A DNA stretch of 64,000 bases. Source: Edaphochlamys debaryana. Taxonomy: Eukaryota; Chlorophyta; Chlorophyceae; Chlamydomonadales. Under the pieces are notes generated by a model. That model worked only from the letters and a program-made list of their open reading frames with translations, was not told where the DNA came from and did not search any database. This document shows, one piece after another, positions 12,201 through 21,970 of the stretch. Position 1 is the first letter of the stretch. Every line of letters begins with the position of its first letter. A program made the position numbers and the translations under genes. The stretch lies in the NCBI GenBank assembly GCA_016858145.1, contig JAEHOE010000104.1, positions 310,001 to 374,000 of the forward strand, given 5' to 3'.

Positions 12201-13262
12201 GCCAGATCTGGCCCTCGACGCCCGGGGGAGTCGGCGGCGGCGGGGGCGGCGGCGGGGGCGCGTCTGGAGTGGGGTGGCGCGCGGAAGAATCAACAAGCGG
12301 GAGACGGTGCACCGACTGATACCGCCTCTGCGTGCTGGCGCTCAGCGCAACACACAAGGCGATTTCCAGCGCAGGTCCTGAGGTCAGAAGCTGCAAACTC
12401 ACGGTAGCAGTAGACGGCAATGGCGGTGCGGTTGGTGCAGCCGTAGCTCCAGGTGCCGTTGGTGACGCCCCAGCCGTTGAAGGGGCAGTCCGTCAGGCTG
12501 GTGGCGTTGGCGCTACAGTTGAGGCCGGCCTGTGCCGCAGGGGATCAGGGGCTTCAGAGGGCGCATTGTGAGCGCGCATGTTAAGGCTGTCCGTGGGACG
12601 AAGCCCACCACTTCGCCCTCATGTCCTGCTCCAATGAAGCCAAGATGCCGGTAGACCCCACACGCACCATCCACATAGGGCCGGGGGCGGCGAGGCCCCA
12701 CGTCGTGTACGACGCATAGCCCGAGTAGCCCATCGAGCGACACGCCACCTTGGCGTTCACGTTGCCGTACTGACCAGCCTGATGAATTGGGATGCGAATG
12801 GGATTGGATGCGGGGGGTGGAGGGGGAGACGGACCCCTCCCCAAACCCTCAACACCCCCCAAAACCCTTAAGCTCCGAGGAGCGCACTAAGCAGCCCCGA
12901 GCGACTGACGCTCCCTGATTAGATCACCCGAGACTAGGAGGGAGGCTCTGAGTGGCGCTCAGGCTGGGCACCGCCTCCAATGTACCAGGGAATAACCCCC
13001 GGGCCGAAGCTCCTCTGCGGACCCCGCCAAACCCGCCCACCGGGCCTGCCCTGCCTCCCCCGCGGCCGCCTAACCCCTACCTGGTAGGTGTAATACCAGT
13101 CATTACAGATAGTGCCCCACTCCCCCGCGTGGTACGCAAGGAGCAGGCCGCCCTGAGTGGGATTGCCGTGGATGCGCAACGCGCCCTCCGTCCCGGGGGG
13201 TGCCGGCGGGGGTGGGGAGGGCGGGGGCCACGTCCAGCCTGGGGGCGGCGGGTTGGCCAGGA
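140..13262 (-). CDS. Giant multi-SRCR cell-surface/secreted protein (partial, C-terminal part off window)
   Basis: At least 13 tandem scavenger-receptor cysteine-rich units are read on the minus strand; the protein runs from about 13262 down to 140 and continues past base 1. Each unit is a linker such as PPSPPPPPPRPPRPPAPP, then a WLDG strand, W-G-(T/S)-(I/V)-C-N-D-W, (A/V)-C-R-Q-L-G, G-P-x-W-M, G-L-N-C-x-x-N-A-T, C-P-F-N-G-W-G and a final V-x-C. That gives six regular cysteines, as in group A SRCR domains. Units are built from three or four exons cut at the same places, so the gene looks grown by unit duplication. SRCR domains are extracellular ligand-binding modules, and multi-SRCR proteins are known in Chlamydomonas; the ligand here is unknown. 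N-x-S/T sites are frequent. No signal-peptide exon was found upstream of 13262, so the 5' end is unresolved. Confidence 0.88.
466..1400 (-). other. SRCR unit 2
   Basis: Exons at about 1274-1400 (linker and WLDG), 1009-1085 (G-T-I-C-N-D-W), 748-832 (V-C-R-Q-L-G-M) and 466-592 (G-V-N-C-G-P-N-A-T, C-P-F-N-G-W-G). Confidence 0.85.
1486..1560. repeat. Short minisatellite, 21-bp unit, about 3.5 copies
   Basis: The unit acatccgctttatgcaaact is repeated head to tail, with one shortened copy (gcatccgctttatg). It lies in noncoding DNA between SRCR units 2 and 3. Confidence 0.9.
1705..2745 (-). other. SRCR unit 3
   Basis: Exons at about 2548-2745 (linker through T-I-C-N-D-W), 1940-2028 (V-C-R-Q-V-G) and 1709-1826 (C-T-F-N-G-W-G). 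The intron at about 2029-2547 is one of the longest in the gene and unusually AT-rich for the locus; nothing coding was recognised in it. Confidence 0.84.
3015..4065 (-). other. SRCR unit 4
   Basis: Exons at about 3925-4065 (linker, WLDG, ending H-E-G-Q), 3650-3716 (W-G-S-V-C-Y-D-W), 3330-3411 (V-C-R-Q-L-G, G-P-V-W-M) and 3016-3133 (G-L-N-C, C-P-F-N-G-W-G). The intron after H-E-G-Q matches the one at the window edge in unit 1. Confidence 0.85.
4335..5195 (-). other. SRCR unit 5
   Basis: Exons at about 5044-5195, 4916-4961, 4675-4785 and 4338-4461. The WG motif is split from T-I-C-N-D-W by an intron, and C-P-F-N-G-W-G reads C-G-S-N-G-W-G. Confidence 0.83.
5290..6122 (-). other. SRCR unit 6
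   Basis: Exons at about 6015-6122 (linker and Y-W-L-D-G), 5755-5852 (G-S-V-C-N-D-W), 5545-5624 (V-C-R-Q-M-G) and 5293-5405 (G-L-N-C-S-A-N-A-T, C-P-F-N-G-W-G). Confidence 0.85.
6232..7115 (-). other. SRCR unit 7
   Basis: Exons at about 6899-7113 (linker through N-D-W and N-Y-N-A-Q), 6460-6541 (T-A-C-R-Q-L-G) and 6233-6345 (G-V-S-C-A-S-N-A-T, C-P-F-N-G-W-G). Confidence 0.85.
7253..7832 (-). other. SRCR unit 8, two-exon version
   Basis: The linker, WLDG, G-S-V-C-N-D-W, V-C-R-Q-L-G and G-P-V-W-M segments sit in one uninterrupted exon (about 7538-7830), followed by the C-terminal exon at about 7255-7382 (G-L-S-C-S, C-N-F-N-G-W-G). Other units carry an intron between the CNDW and CRQLG motifs, so this copy has lost it or is the ancestral state. 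Confidence 0.87.
7930..8788 (-). other. SRCR unit 9
   Basis: Exons at about 8634-8788, 8440-8488, 8234-8310 and 7933-8050. The first intron falls immediately after the W-G-S-V-C cysteine, so the C-x-D-W motif is completed by the small second exon (Q-D-W-W). Confidence 0.83.
8894..9738 (-). other. SRCR unit 10
   Basis: Three exons at about 9511-9735, 9181-9262 and 8896-9019. The linker and first half of the domain (through G-S-V-C-S-D-W) are in one exon, and WLDG is replaced by WLNW with a short insertion. Confidence 0.84.
9855..11218 (-). other. SRCR unit 11, divergent, with the longest internal intron
   Basis: Exons at about 11098-11218, 10870-10975, 10061-10177 and 9860-9976. The family motifs drift: WLTD for WLDG, G-T-M-C-Q-D-W for GTICNDW and T-V-C-A-Q-L-G for VCRQLG. 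An intron of about 690 bases (10178-10869) separates the second and third exons; nothing recognisable lies in it. Confidence 0.8.
11340..12266 (-). other. SRCR unit 12
   Basis: Four exons at about 12158-12266, 11884-11950, 11582-11661 and 11343-11452, with linker DAPPPPPPPPPTPP, WLDG, G-T-I-C-A-D-W, V-C-R-Q-L-G and C-P-F-N-G-W-G all present. Confidence 0.85.
12402..13262 (-). other. SRCR unit 13 (N-terminal-most unit seen)
   Basis: Exons at about 13082-13262 (linker WPPPSPPPPAPP, then G-T-I-C-N-D-W), 12668-12778 (A-C-R-S-M-G, variant of CRQLG) and 12403-12533 (G-L-N-C-S-A-N-A-T, C-P-F-N-G-W-G). The WLDG strand is degenerate (reads ALRIHG). A possible acceptor CCCCCAG lies at the 5' edge of the linker, upstream of which an in-frame stop appears, so at least one earlier exon should exist. 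Confidence 0.8.
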
Positions 13263-15479
13263 GCCGGGGGCACAGTCAGTCCAGGTCAGGTGGCCAAGTC
13301 AAAGCATGGTGATTGCTTCATAGGTTTGGGTGTTTGTGTCAGGTTGGGTGCTTGGGCGCTAACGTGTTGCTGCCCGCCGGGTGCGCCCCGTGCGCAGTCA
13401 GCGGGTCATCATCAAGCGGTCTGCCAGTCGAGCCCCCCCGTCGTCACTATGCCGTGGCAGTACTCTCTACTATGTCGAAGGTCTGGAAGCGATGTACAAG
13501 GCTAGACCAGAGTTAGAGGAAGCTGAAGATGCCGCGGGGGGTTGCTGCGGACGGGGGGGGACACCCTGGCTGTGCGCTGGGGAAGGTCGGGTGCAGGCCA
13601 CTGCGAGGTCTTTGGCACGTAAGCCCCAAAGATCGTTAGTCCTGAGAATGAATGGCCCCTGTCAGTGCGCACGCGCGCTCTTTGACGGGCTGTGCGTGCC
13701 GCTCGGCCTTGCCTGCCATCTCAGTTTCAGACATGCCTGCCGCCCCGCAATCAGATAACACGCTTCTCGGCATCTGACGTCGGCCTCATCATGCTTTGTT
13801 GCTTAGTGTCGACGGCCGGTCCTTCCTAACGGCGCTTAGAAGTGAGCCGGAGCCCGCCGCTCCGTCATCGCCGCGCAGAACTCACCCTGGGCGCAGGCCT
13901 CGCGCGCATGGTTCGATAATGCTGCTAGTAATAGAGCCAAGCAAGAAGCCCTGCGCGCCCCGACGGTGCTCCGAAGTGCGCTCCCGAGGGCGTTTTGTTT
14001 GGCGAGCCCCATTTTAGGACGAGTGGGACGCGCGCATTAATATCGATACATTTGGAGGTAAGGCGTGTCTGTTCGCTCCAAGCGAGGTGCACCCGGGGAA
14101 CTCGATTTCGCAATCGAGAATGAGGAGTACGTGCGTACCGCGGCCGAGCACCCTAACTGAGTGCCCGCGCCACCCTACCTGGCTGCAAAGAGACGATGCA
14201 ATTGCATTCCCAATAGTACTTACGTCCAGACATCACTATGTGTAGCACGTGTCGGGCCGAGTGCCGGGGTCGGTCTGGACGGGGCCGCAACGTACGTGCG
14301 CGCGTCGGCGCGTGGCAGGGCCCAACCGTACCCCGTCGTCTGCCCCGGCGTTGAACTGGACATGGCAATGCATTACTCACGCTGCTTCGGCGTCCCAGGC
14401 ACGTACCCAGTCCTCATGGTGGCAGCGCCCCGCAGCCCGGTGCGCACACGCACGCACCCGCCTCCGCTGTGGAACTTCAGCCCGGTTTGGCGGGCTAACG
14501 ATCAGGCACCGGTTAATAAGTCAATTGTGGCATGTAAAGCGACTAAAGCCGAGTTCAAAGGTTGCGGGAATCTGCCCGCCCCCCCCCCCGGGGAAACACG
14601 CTCCGTTAGGGCCACACACCGCGAGCCCAGCGCCAGGCGACGCGAGTGCAACCCCGCCGAGCACAGAACCCCCGCCCAGCATGCCGGGGCCTTGCCCCTC
14701 GCAGCTTCACCTCGTCGGCGTCTCTGAGAAAACAGTTGTGCTTGCTAGGATGGTAGCTGGCTGACAGTAAGGGGCGATTAGCGGCCATGCGGTCGTCAGC
14801 CACGGCGGCTAGTCGCCCATTGTCTCAGAGGCGAGCTGGTCGTGTCGAAGTCCTTGGTGTGCCTCAATTCTGGCCCAAACGGGGCTGGGTCAACGCCTGT
14901 ACCGGAAACGCCTGTCTGTCTGCCTCGGAGGTACCGAGCAAGGCAAGCAAGTCACGCAAGAGAAGTCTGCGCCTCCCGAGGTTTCCTCCGATTGCCCCCC
15001 GCGCTCCGCCAGCATGTCCAACCCTGCCCTGCAATCACATCGCCCGTATCTCTTTGCAACTATTACCGTATCCGTACTTGACTGCATCCACCGAACAGCT
15101 CGCCTGCGTGCTGCACGGGGTCCATGCCCGGTGCCAACCCCCCAACCACCTCAACTCATGCGCATGCTCGGCCGAGTCTCTCTCACATTGTCTTGACATG
15201 CCTTGTCGCAGCAGCAAGAAGCAATTGCGGCCCGACAGCGGGCTCGTGACTGAGCCTTGCCCGGTATGCGGAGGCCAGGCCCGTGCCTCCCCAGCGCCAT
15301 CCGTCTTCCCACGCCCTACCTCAGCAGGTCTGAAATGCATCCCAGCTAGCCCTCGTCTCGTACCTTACCAGTCCTATTCTTTCCCGAATGCTCACTCTCT
15401 CGCGCTCCTCCTCTCCATTTGAGCTCTCTCTCTCTCCCCCACCTATCGCCATACACCAACAAAAGTTCCCCATCTGCCC
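13263..15479. other. Unassigned region between the SRCR gene and the phosphatase gene
   Basis: This should hold the 5' exons and promoter of the SRCR gene and the 3' UTR of the phosphatase gene, both on the minus strand. A good GTAAGTAC donor on the minus strand near 14216-14223 and a Kozak-like GCCACCATGA near 14415 hint at early SRCR exons, but no signal peptide could be joined in frame. Forward open frames here lack any recognisable domain. Confidence 0.4.
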
Positions 15480-18400
15480 TCATACGGGCAGGCAGGTCTT
15501 GAGCGAGAGGGCCAGGTGCTGCTCCTTTCCGTCCAGCCCCACCGCCACGGCCCCGCTGGATGCGTCCCGCAGAGTCAGGTGCGCCACCTGGGCCTCCCAG
15601 TCCACCTGACAGGGGGCAGGTGTGGGGTGGGGGGGGGGGCAGGGGGGGGAGGTGAACTTGAAGAAGGTGTGAGGGTTAGGGGGGCAGGCTGAGAAGGACC
15701 GGGCGAGGCGGCCGGGCTTGGGAAACAGATCGGAGGGAGTTATGTGGATTGCGGCCGGGGCTGAGGAAAGCTGCTAGGAACTAAGCCGGCCGTGTCGTGT
15801 CCCTCATACCCCCATCCCGCCTTCCTCCATACCCCCCCCCCTTCATCGCTCCTACACCCCCTGTCCCCACCTCCACCATTCCGAAGTTGGGTCCGTCCAT
15901 GTAGGAGCAGCGCCCCAGCGGCCGCAGCCCCAGCAGGTCCTCTCGGAAGGAGCCGGCGCAGGGGGCGCCGTCGTGCTTGGCCGTGGAGTCGGTCATGCCG
16001 CTGGCCATGATCTGGGGGGGGAGGGAAGAGGAGGGGGGGTAGGGGATGGGGGTTGGGGTGGGGTTGGGGTGGATGACTGGGGCCTTTGGAGTCGTCGGTC
16101 ATGCCGCTGGCCACGATCTAGGGAGGGGGGTAGAGGTTGTGGGATGGGAAGTCTTGGGGGGCCGGTTGGGGTGAGGGGCTGGGGGAAGGCAAGGGACACA
16201 GTGTGCTCACGGGACTGTGGAGCGGTGACGGCCGTCACACCGACTGCAACATCCCTTAAGCCTGGTCCTCGAGTACGCTGCCATGTGCCCCCGCACGTCA
16301 CCCCACCTGGTATATGGGTTTCCGCAGCCTGCCGGTCTGCAGGGTCCCCGCGTAGGGTGTGCCCGGCCCCGGCGTGATGAGCTTTATGTCTCCGTAGTGG
16401 AAGTCGCCCGTCAGTATCACCACTGAGGCAGGGGGAGGGGGGGGGGCGTTTTGGGGGGGCGGGGAGGCGGATGGGTGGGTAGGGATTCCAACACTGTAGC
16501 AGGGGAGGAACCGGGCGAGGGAAGGGTACATTGAAAAGGGTGGGTGCTGAGGCCAGGGGCGCAGAAGGCAGCGAGCTGTGCCCGGCCGGGCAGGGGTGTG
16601 GGAGGGTGCCGGTGGCGGCCCACGAGACAGAGGTGGCGATGTGCTGCAGCACATCAAGAGAGATCAAAGAAAAGGGGGCAATGGCGTTGAGAGGCCCGGC
16701 CCGCCCGCCTCACCGCATCCGGAGCTCACGTTGGCGACGGTGTGCAGCAGATTGACCTGGGCGGGGCGGTAGCACTGCGTGGGGGGGGGGGGGGGCAGGA
16801 GGGGCGGGAGGGGTATGTTGACCTGGGCGGGGCGGTAGCACTGCTTGGGGGGGGGCCGGGGGGGCCGGGGGGGGGGGGGCTTTACAGTAGGAGAGTGGAA
16901 AGTGTGGGAGGGTTGGCTGAGGGGCGTGGAGGAGGGGGCGGGACTGCCAGGGATGCGGTGAAAGGTGGAAGCACTGCCAAGAGAGGCGCAAAGCAAGGGG
17001 CGGCACCCGTCACCCGTGCACAAGCGTGCCTCCTCCCCGTAACAGACCCCCCCCCCCTATTCACCACCCTCATGTGGGGCCATGCTTCAGAATCCCGCCC
17101 GCGACGGTGTGTCGCGTGTCTCCCGCACCAGCGCCCCTTCCGCCCCACCCCACGCCCACCGTCCAGTCATCGTCCGAGCAGAGCCCCTTGGAGTCGTTGA
17201 ACACCGGGTTGCCCACGGGCACCGAGCCGCTCGCCACCAGCGTCAGCGCCGCGGAGCTGGAGGCGAGGCGCTCCCGCAGCCAGCGCCGCTGCGCAGCGCC
17301 CAGCACCTCGCACACGGGGGAGTCGTGGGCCTGTGGGTGGGGGGTGGGGGGAAAGGATGGAAGGGGGGGAGGGGGGGAAGGGAGGGTTTGTGCTCAGTGG
17401 CATCGCATGCCCTTCCAGTGAGGGTGCAGGAGAGCACACGGGGGAGTCGTGGGCCTGGGGTGGGGGGTGGTGGGGAGGGACGGAAAGGGGGAAGGGTGAG
17501 GGGAGGGGAGGGAGGGTTTGACCTGGGCCTGTGCATGTGTGTGGGGGGAGGAGATATTGGCTGAAAGGAGGAGGGGTTGAAGTATACGGGGGTGGCTTTC
17601 GCCACCCCCGAATAGACACCCACTCCAACCACCGCAGCCCCGGGGCCCCACCCCGCATCCGGGTGGCGTCGTCGCCTGCCCTCCACGCCTTCCACACCTC
17701 TCCCTCGCACCTTACCCCCCCACCTCTTCCCGCCCACCTGCATCAACCGCGACCACAGCGGCCCCGGCTCCGTGTCCCACAGCGCGTCTCCCGCCCCCAT
17801 GAGCGTCCGGTTATCGGCCCCCAGCACCAGCGTGCCGCTGCCCCACTGGGCCGAGGTGGGGTCGCAGGCCGAGGCCCACAGGGGGCTGCTGCGGCTGTCG
17901 GGCTGACAGGGAGGGGAGTGAGGAGGAGGGGGAGAGGGCCAGAATGGGGGAGAGGGGTAGGGGGAGGGTGTGGGCTTGGGCGGGACGACGGGTGGCAGCA
18001 GAGTAAGGTCCTCCTTCTATTACCCCTCCCCTTGCCCTCGGCTCCTTACCCCATCCACCTTTGGCCCAACCTACCCGCTGCTCTCCAACCCAATTTTTCG
18101 CCCTTCCCCTCCCTCCAACACCCACCCCCCTCACCAGTGCGCACCAGGCCGCCAGGTCTCCGTCCTTGGTGCAGCAGGAGCCCCGCCCGCTGGCCCCGTC
18201 GTCGAGCAGGAAGTCGCGGCAGAAGCCCGTGTGGCGGGGGAAGAGCTCGGGCTGGGCTAGCACGCCGGTGCACCTGCGCCGGGAGGAGGGGGGGTCGGAG
18301 AGGGGGGGGGTGCGAGGGGGGTTTGGGGGGGGGGGGTTCGTGGAGAGGCGCAGGGAGCTTGGCTCGCACACAAGCCTGTGGGTGGTGGGCCGGCAGACCC

Positions 18401-20967
18401 CCACCCCGCCCCGCCCCTCCCGTACACACGGGCAGCCCTTCACACACAAGGTCCGGGCAATGAGACTCGCACTGCTCCGGACTTGCGAGCACCCCGGCCG
18501 CCCATCCCTCCCCCCCAAGCTCTGGGCCTCGGTGCGCATCGGGCTCGCTGGCCGCCGCCATACCATCTGGGCGATCCAACCTCTAACTCGTCGAAGATCA
18601 CCCCCAGGCCCCGCCCCACCAGTCCCTCCGCAGCTCGCACGGCAGTGGGTCCCGGTACCAGCGCTCGTCCAACAACACCAGGTCCACCCCCAGCCCGGGG
18701 CCGCCGCCGCTGAGCGAGTACACGGCCTTTGGGGTTGGAAGGTTGGAAGGTGAAAGGTTGTAAGGGAGACGCGTGGGGTGGGGGACAGGGAACCGAGCGC
18801 GATGCACCAGGGCAGCTTGGGAAGTATAATGACCATGCCTTTCTAACCCTGAGCCCTGAGCAGGGGGTTCCTGAACCCAATCCGCAGCCACCAAAACCGA
18901 GCCCCGCCTCAGTCTCGATTCTACACCCCCTTCACCCGGAGACCCACCCAAACCCCAACTGCCGGCCCCACCTCCGCGCCACCGTCCTGGCCGCCCCCCC
19001 TCCCTCCGTTGACCCTCCCCCGCACCTGCATCCCCGCGTCCGCCCCCCTCCGGCTGCTGCCCGGCGCCTCTCCCACTGCATCCAGGTACATGCGCTTATA
19101 CTCCGCCTTGTTGGGCAACCGTCGGTTGCCGTTATTCTGTTGGGACGGTTGAGAGTCGGTTGGGATTCAGTTGGGCTGGGCCGCTAAGTTAGGCGGTGGA
19201 GAGCGGTGAGGAGAGAAGCAATGGGCAGGCGAAGCTTAGATGGGGCCCCTCGGGCTTTGCCTCTGCAGTATCCCTTCTGTGCACATGGGGGTTTGCGAGG
19301 CCGACATGCGCCGTAACCCAGGCACCGTACAGTCTGCATCATTCGTACCGCCGTACACTCACCCATCCGTAGTCATGGTCGTCCCACACGCCAAAGATGG
19401 GCCGCGGGCAGGAGGTGGGGTCGGTGCCCACCGGCGGGAACCGCCCCGGCTCCCCGCGCCACCCCCCCAGCCGCTGCGCCGCCGCCGCCGCCCCCGACAA
19501 CGGCCCAGAGCCCCGGAGCGTGGCCCCGGGCCCTTGGCCCGACCCCGGCCCGGTGGTCGTCCCCGTGAAGCTGGACCCTTGTTGGGGTGGGCACATGAAG
19601 TCTAGGAACGCCCGGTAGTCGGGGTTGTGGACCTGGGGGAGGGGGCCGGAGCCCGGGTTACAGGGGACAGGGGAAAAAGCAATGACGGCGCGCGTGCTCA
19701 AGGCGCCCTACCCCACGAGCGGTGTGCCCCGCCCACCACCACGCCGGCGCTTCACCCTGAAATGCGCGCCAGCCCCAGCGCCTCTGGGTGGCTGGCGGAA
19801 CATCTCTTGCATGGCCCATGCGTTGCCCACCCACTCACAACCTCCTCTGGAGACCCAACCCATGCGCCCTCACGTCCCAGCCCTACAGGGACGGGAGGTG
19901 CCCGGAAGCCCCTCCACGTCTGCCCCGCCCCGCCCCGCCCGCCCCGGCCCCCAGACCCCAGGCCCGCGCCTCAAGGTGTTGGCCCACCGCTCCAGACCCC
20001 AGGGAAGCTGCCCCGGAGAGGTCTTGCCGGACATAAACACGGGCCTCCTGACCCCCCACCCCAGCCCCCACCCCCTCGCGCTCACCGCGTGCGCCCACCG
20101 CTCCCGCGCCGCGTCCACGTTCCCCGCCATGCACTGCCCCGGCCACGAAATCCACCCGGCCGTGCAGTTGCAGAAGGGCAGTCCCGCCGTCTGGTCGGTG
20201 TTGCACGACACCGGGGCTGTGTCTAGGTACCTGTCGTACACGTGATGCAGATGGGCGGGGAGACCGTGGATTCTAAAAGATGGAGAGCTTTGTCGGCCCA
20301 AGGCCTGAGTGTGGCCGAATTCGCCTTCTCGGAGGATTCTAACCGCAAGCTGGCCGCCTCTCACACGGCTGAGGGTTGCGGGGCAAGAACAGCATGCTCG
20401 GGACGGTTGTGGATGCGTGAGAACCCTCTCAACCCCTGACCCTAGAGAGCGCTCGGCCTGCTCACGCGAAGTCGCCCAGCCAGACCCATGCGTCGGGCTG
20501 GGAGGGGATGACGCCCTGCACGTGGGCGGATGGCACGCACGTGGGCAGGGCGAGAGGTGCGGGCAACCAGGGGGCTGGTCTCCGGGAGCGGGAAAGGCGG
20601 GAGATGGAGGGGGAGGAGGCGAGGGACTCACCTCTGTCCAGACGGGTTGGGCCCGCTCATCATAGGCGGTACACGAGCCAAAGGCGAGCTTTCTCAGCGG
20701 CAAGAAGTCCGGTTGGCCCGCAAGGGTTGCCTGGAGTCCCTTCAGCTCCGCCTCCAGCTGCTGCGAGACGCTGAGACCCGCTATCCCCGCAGTCAGGCCG
20801 GTGACTGCGACAAGGACCAGCAGCGACAGGCCGATGCACCAGAGCCGCTTGGTGCGTGTCTCAGAGCCCCGGTTCAAAGGCACATGGCTAAGTGTATAGT
20901 CGTCAAAGCCATTGTCAAATCCGTTAAGCCTCTGCATTTCAAAGGCCGACGCCGAGGCGATGCTCAT
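15480..20967 (-). CDS. Membrane-anchored PhoD-like metallophosphatase
   Basis: Thirteen exons (about 20632-20967, 20466-20515, 20086-20272, 19363-19632, 19026-19136, 18602-18726, 18133-18273, 17738-17902, 17160-17330, 16714-16756, 16307-16422, 15871-16011, 15480-15605) encode about 660 residues. A basic cytosolic N-terminus (1-41) precedes one hydrophobic anchor (about 42-67), so the catalytic part should face outward or into a lumen (type II). PhoD-family signatures occur in order: F-G-S-C near 20680, W-L-G-D-F near 20475, GVWDDHDYG near 19375, L-L-D-E-R-W-Y near 18680, and L-T-G-D-F-H-Y-G-D near 16400. These supply the metal ligands of the calcineurin-like fold and predict phosphomonoester or diester hydrolysis; the substrate is not shown. 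The start is the first ATG of the frame. Tandem copies of exon ends lie in three of its introns. Confidence 0.87.
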
Positions 20968-21970
20968 GGTTCTTCTTGCGTGCTTTGCGCCCCCGTTGCG
21001 GGGTGCTCCTAGCCTACTCCATAATCAATTGCATGAAGTGCATTTGCAATAACGCTCGCCTCGGGGCTCGGAGTCTGCACAGCCGCGGGCAATGTTGTGC
21101 TCGATCGCGCGGGAGCGGCCAGCACGCAACACCCGACGGCCGACTTGGAGCCCCTGACGCCTTGCGAGCGACGGGAAATAAGCTGTTGGCGCGGGCGCAA
21201 GAGGCGTGGTGCGACGGTGGAGAACTCCGGACGGGGCGCCGCGACCCAGGGGCCAGGGGAGTCGGCTGGGAGTCTGGGGAAGCGGTCAGGGCGGTGCAGG
21301 TCAGGGACAGGGGGCGTGGTTACCGCAAGGTCCAGGCCTCGTGCCTTTGGAGTTCAGAACGATTTGCGACACAGGAGGGTTTGCGGCATCGTAAGGCCCA
21401 TGAAAGACCAAGGACGGCGTCTAGGTCCAGGACCACCCTGCCGATGCCCTGGCTGGCGCCCCCCGTGCCCCCCGCCCTGCCAAGCCGTCTCCGAGCTATC
21501 CCGTACTGCGCCAATCTGCGCATTCTGGTATACCTTGCCGCCGTTGGCTTTGTGTAACCCATCTATATTCTGCCTGTTAAGTTCGGACCGGTATCATACT
21601 CCAGGGCAATCCTCTAGCCGTCCGGGACGTTGTAGCCCGACTACCTATCTCGGCTCCATTCAAGTCTCTCAGCCCACAAGCATATGCACAATAATATGTA
21701 CAGAATGCCCAAAGCAATCAATCAAAGCGTATAATCCAGGGATACCCCATGAAATGGAATGCAGCCAGCCCCGCTGGATGGAACCCGCCCACGACACCAT
21801 TGCTTGGGGGTCCTCATCCTCCAAGTGAGGTGAATCGTTTACACCAACTGTACACTGTACACTCAAGCGCAAAGCTCTTAAACCCCACCCACCCACCCAA
21901 CCACACAATCCAAGCGAACCTTTAGCAAGAATTGCAACGCACGCAGGCAACGCCGACCAGCTTGGCATGG
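20968..21970. other. Intergenic: 3' end of the U-box gene and promoter of the phosphatase gene
   Basis: About 1 kb between two minus-strand genes. It should hold the U-box gene 3' UTR (right side) and the phosphatase promoter and 5' UTR (left side). No separate gene was recognised. Confidence 0.5.
21839..21843 (-). terminator. Putative algal TGTAA polyadenylation signal, U-box gene
   Basis: The minus strand reads TGTAAA about 130 bases past the stop codon. TGTAA is the usual poly(A) signal of volvocine algae, and the spacing suits a short 3' UTR. Confidence 0.5.

Noticed and set aside
14150..14460. Possible 5' exons of the SRCR gene on the minus strand (ATG in Kozak-like context, GTAAGTAC donor).
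   Set aside because: No in-frame path to the first SRCR linker and no signal peptide could be constructed, so it is mentioned only as a possibility.
14787..15422. A 211-codon forward open frame.
   Set aside because: No domain, no splice context, and it lies in the expected 3' flank of a minus-strand gene; composition explains it.
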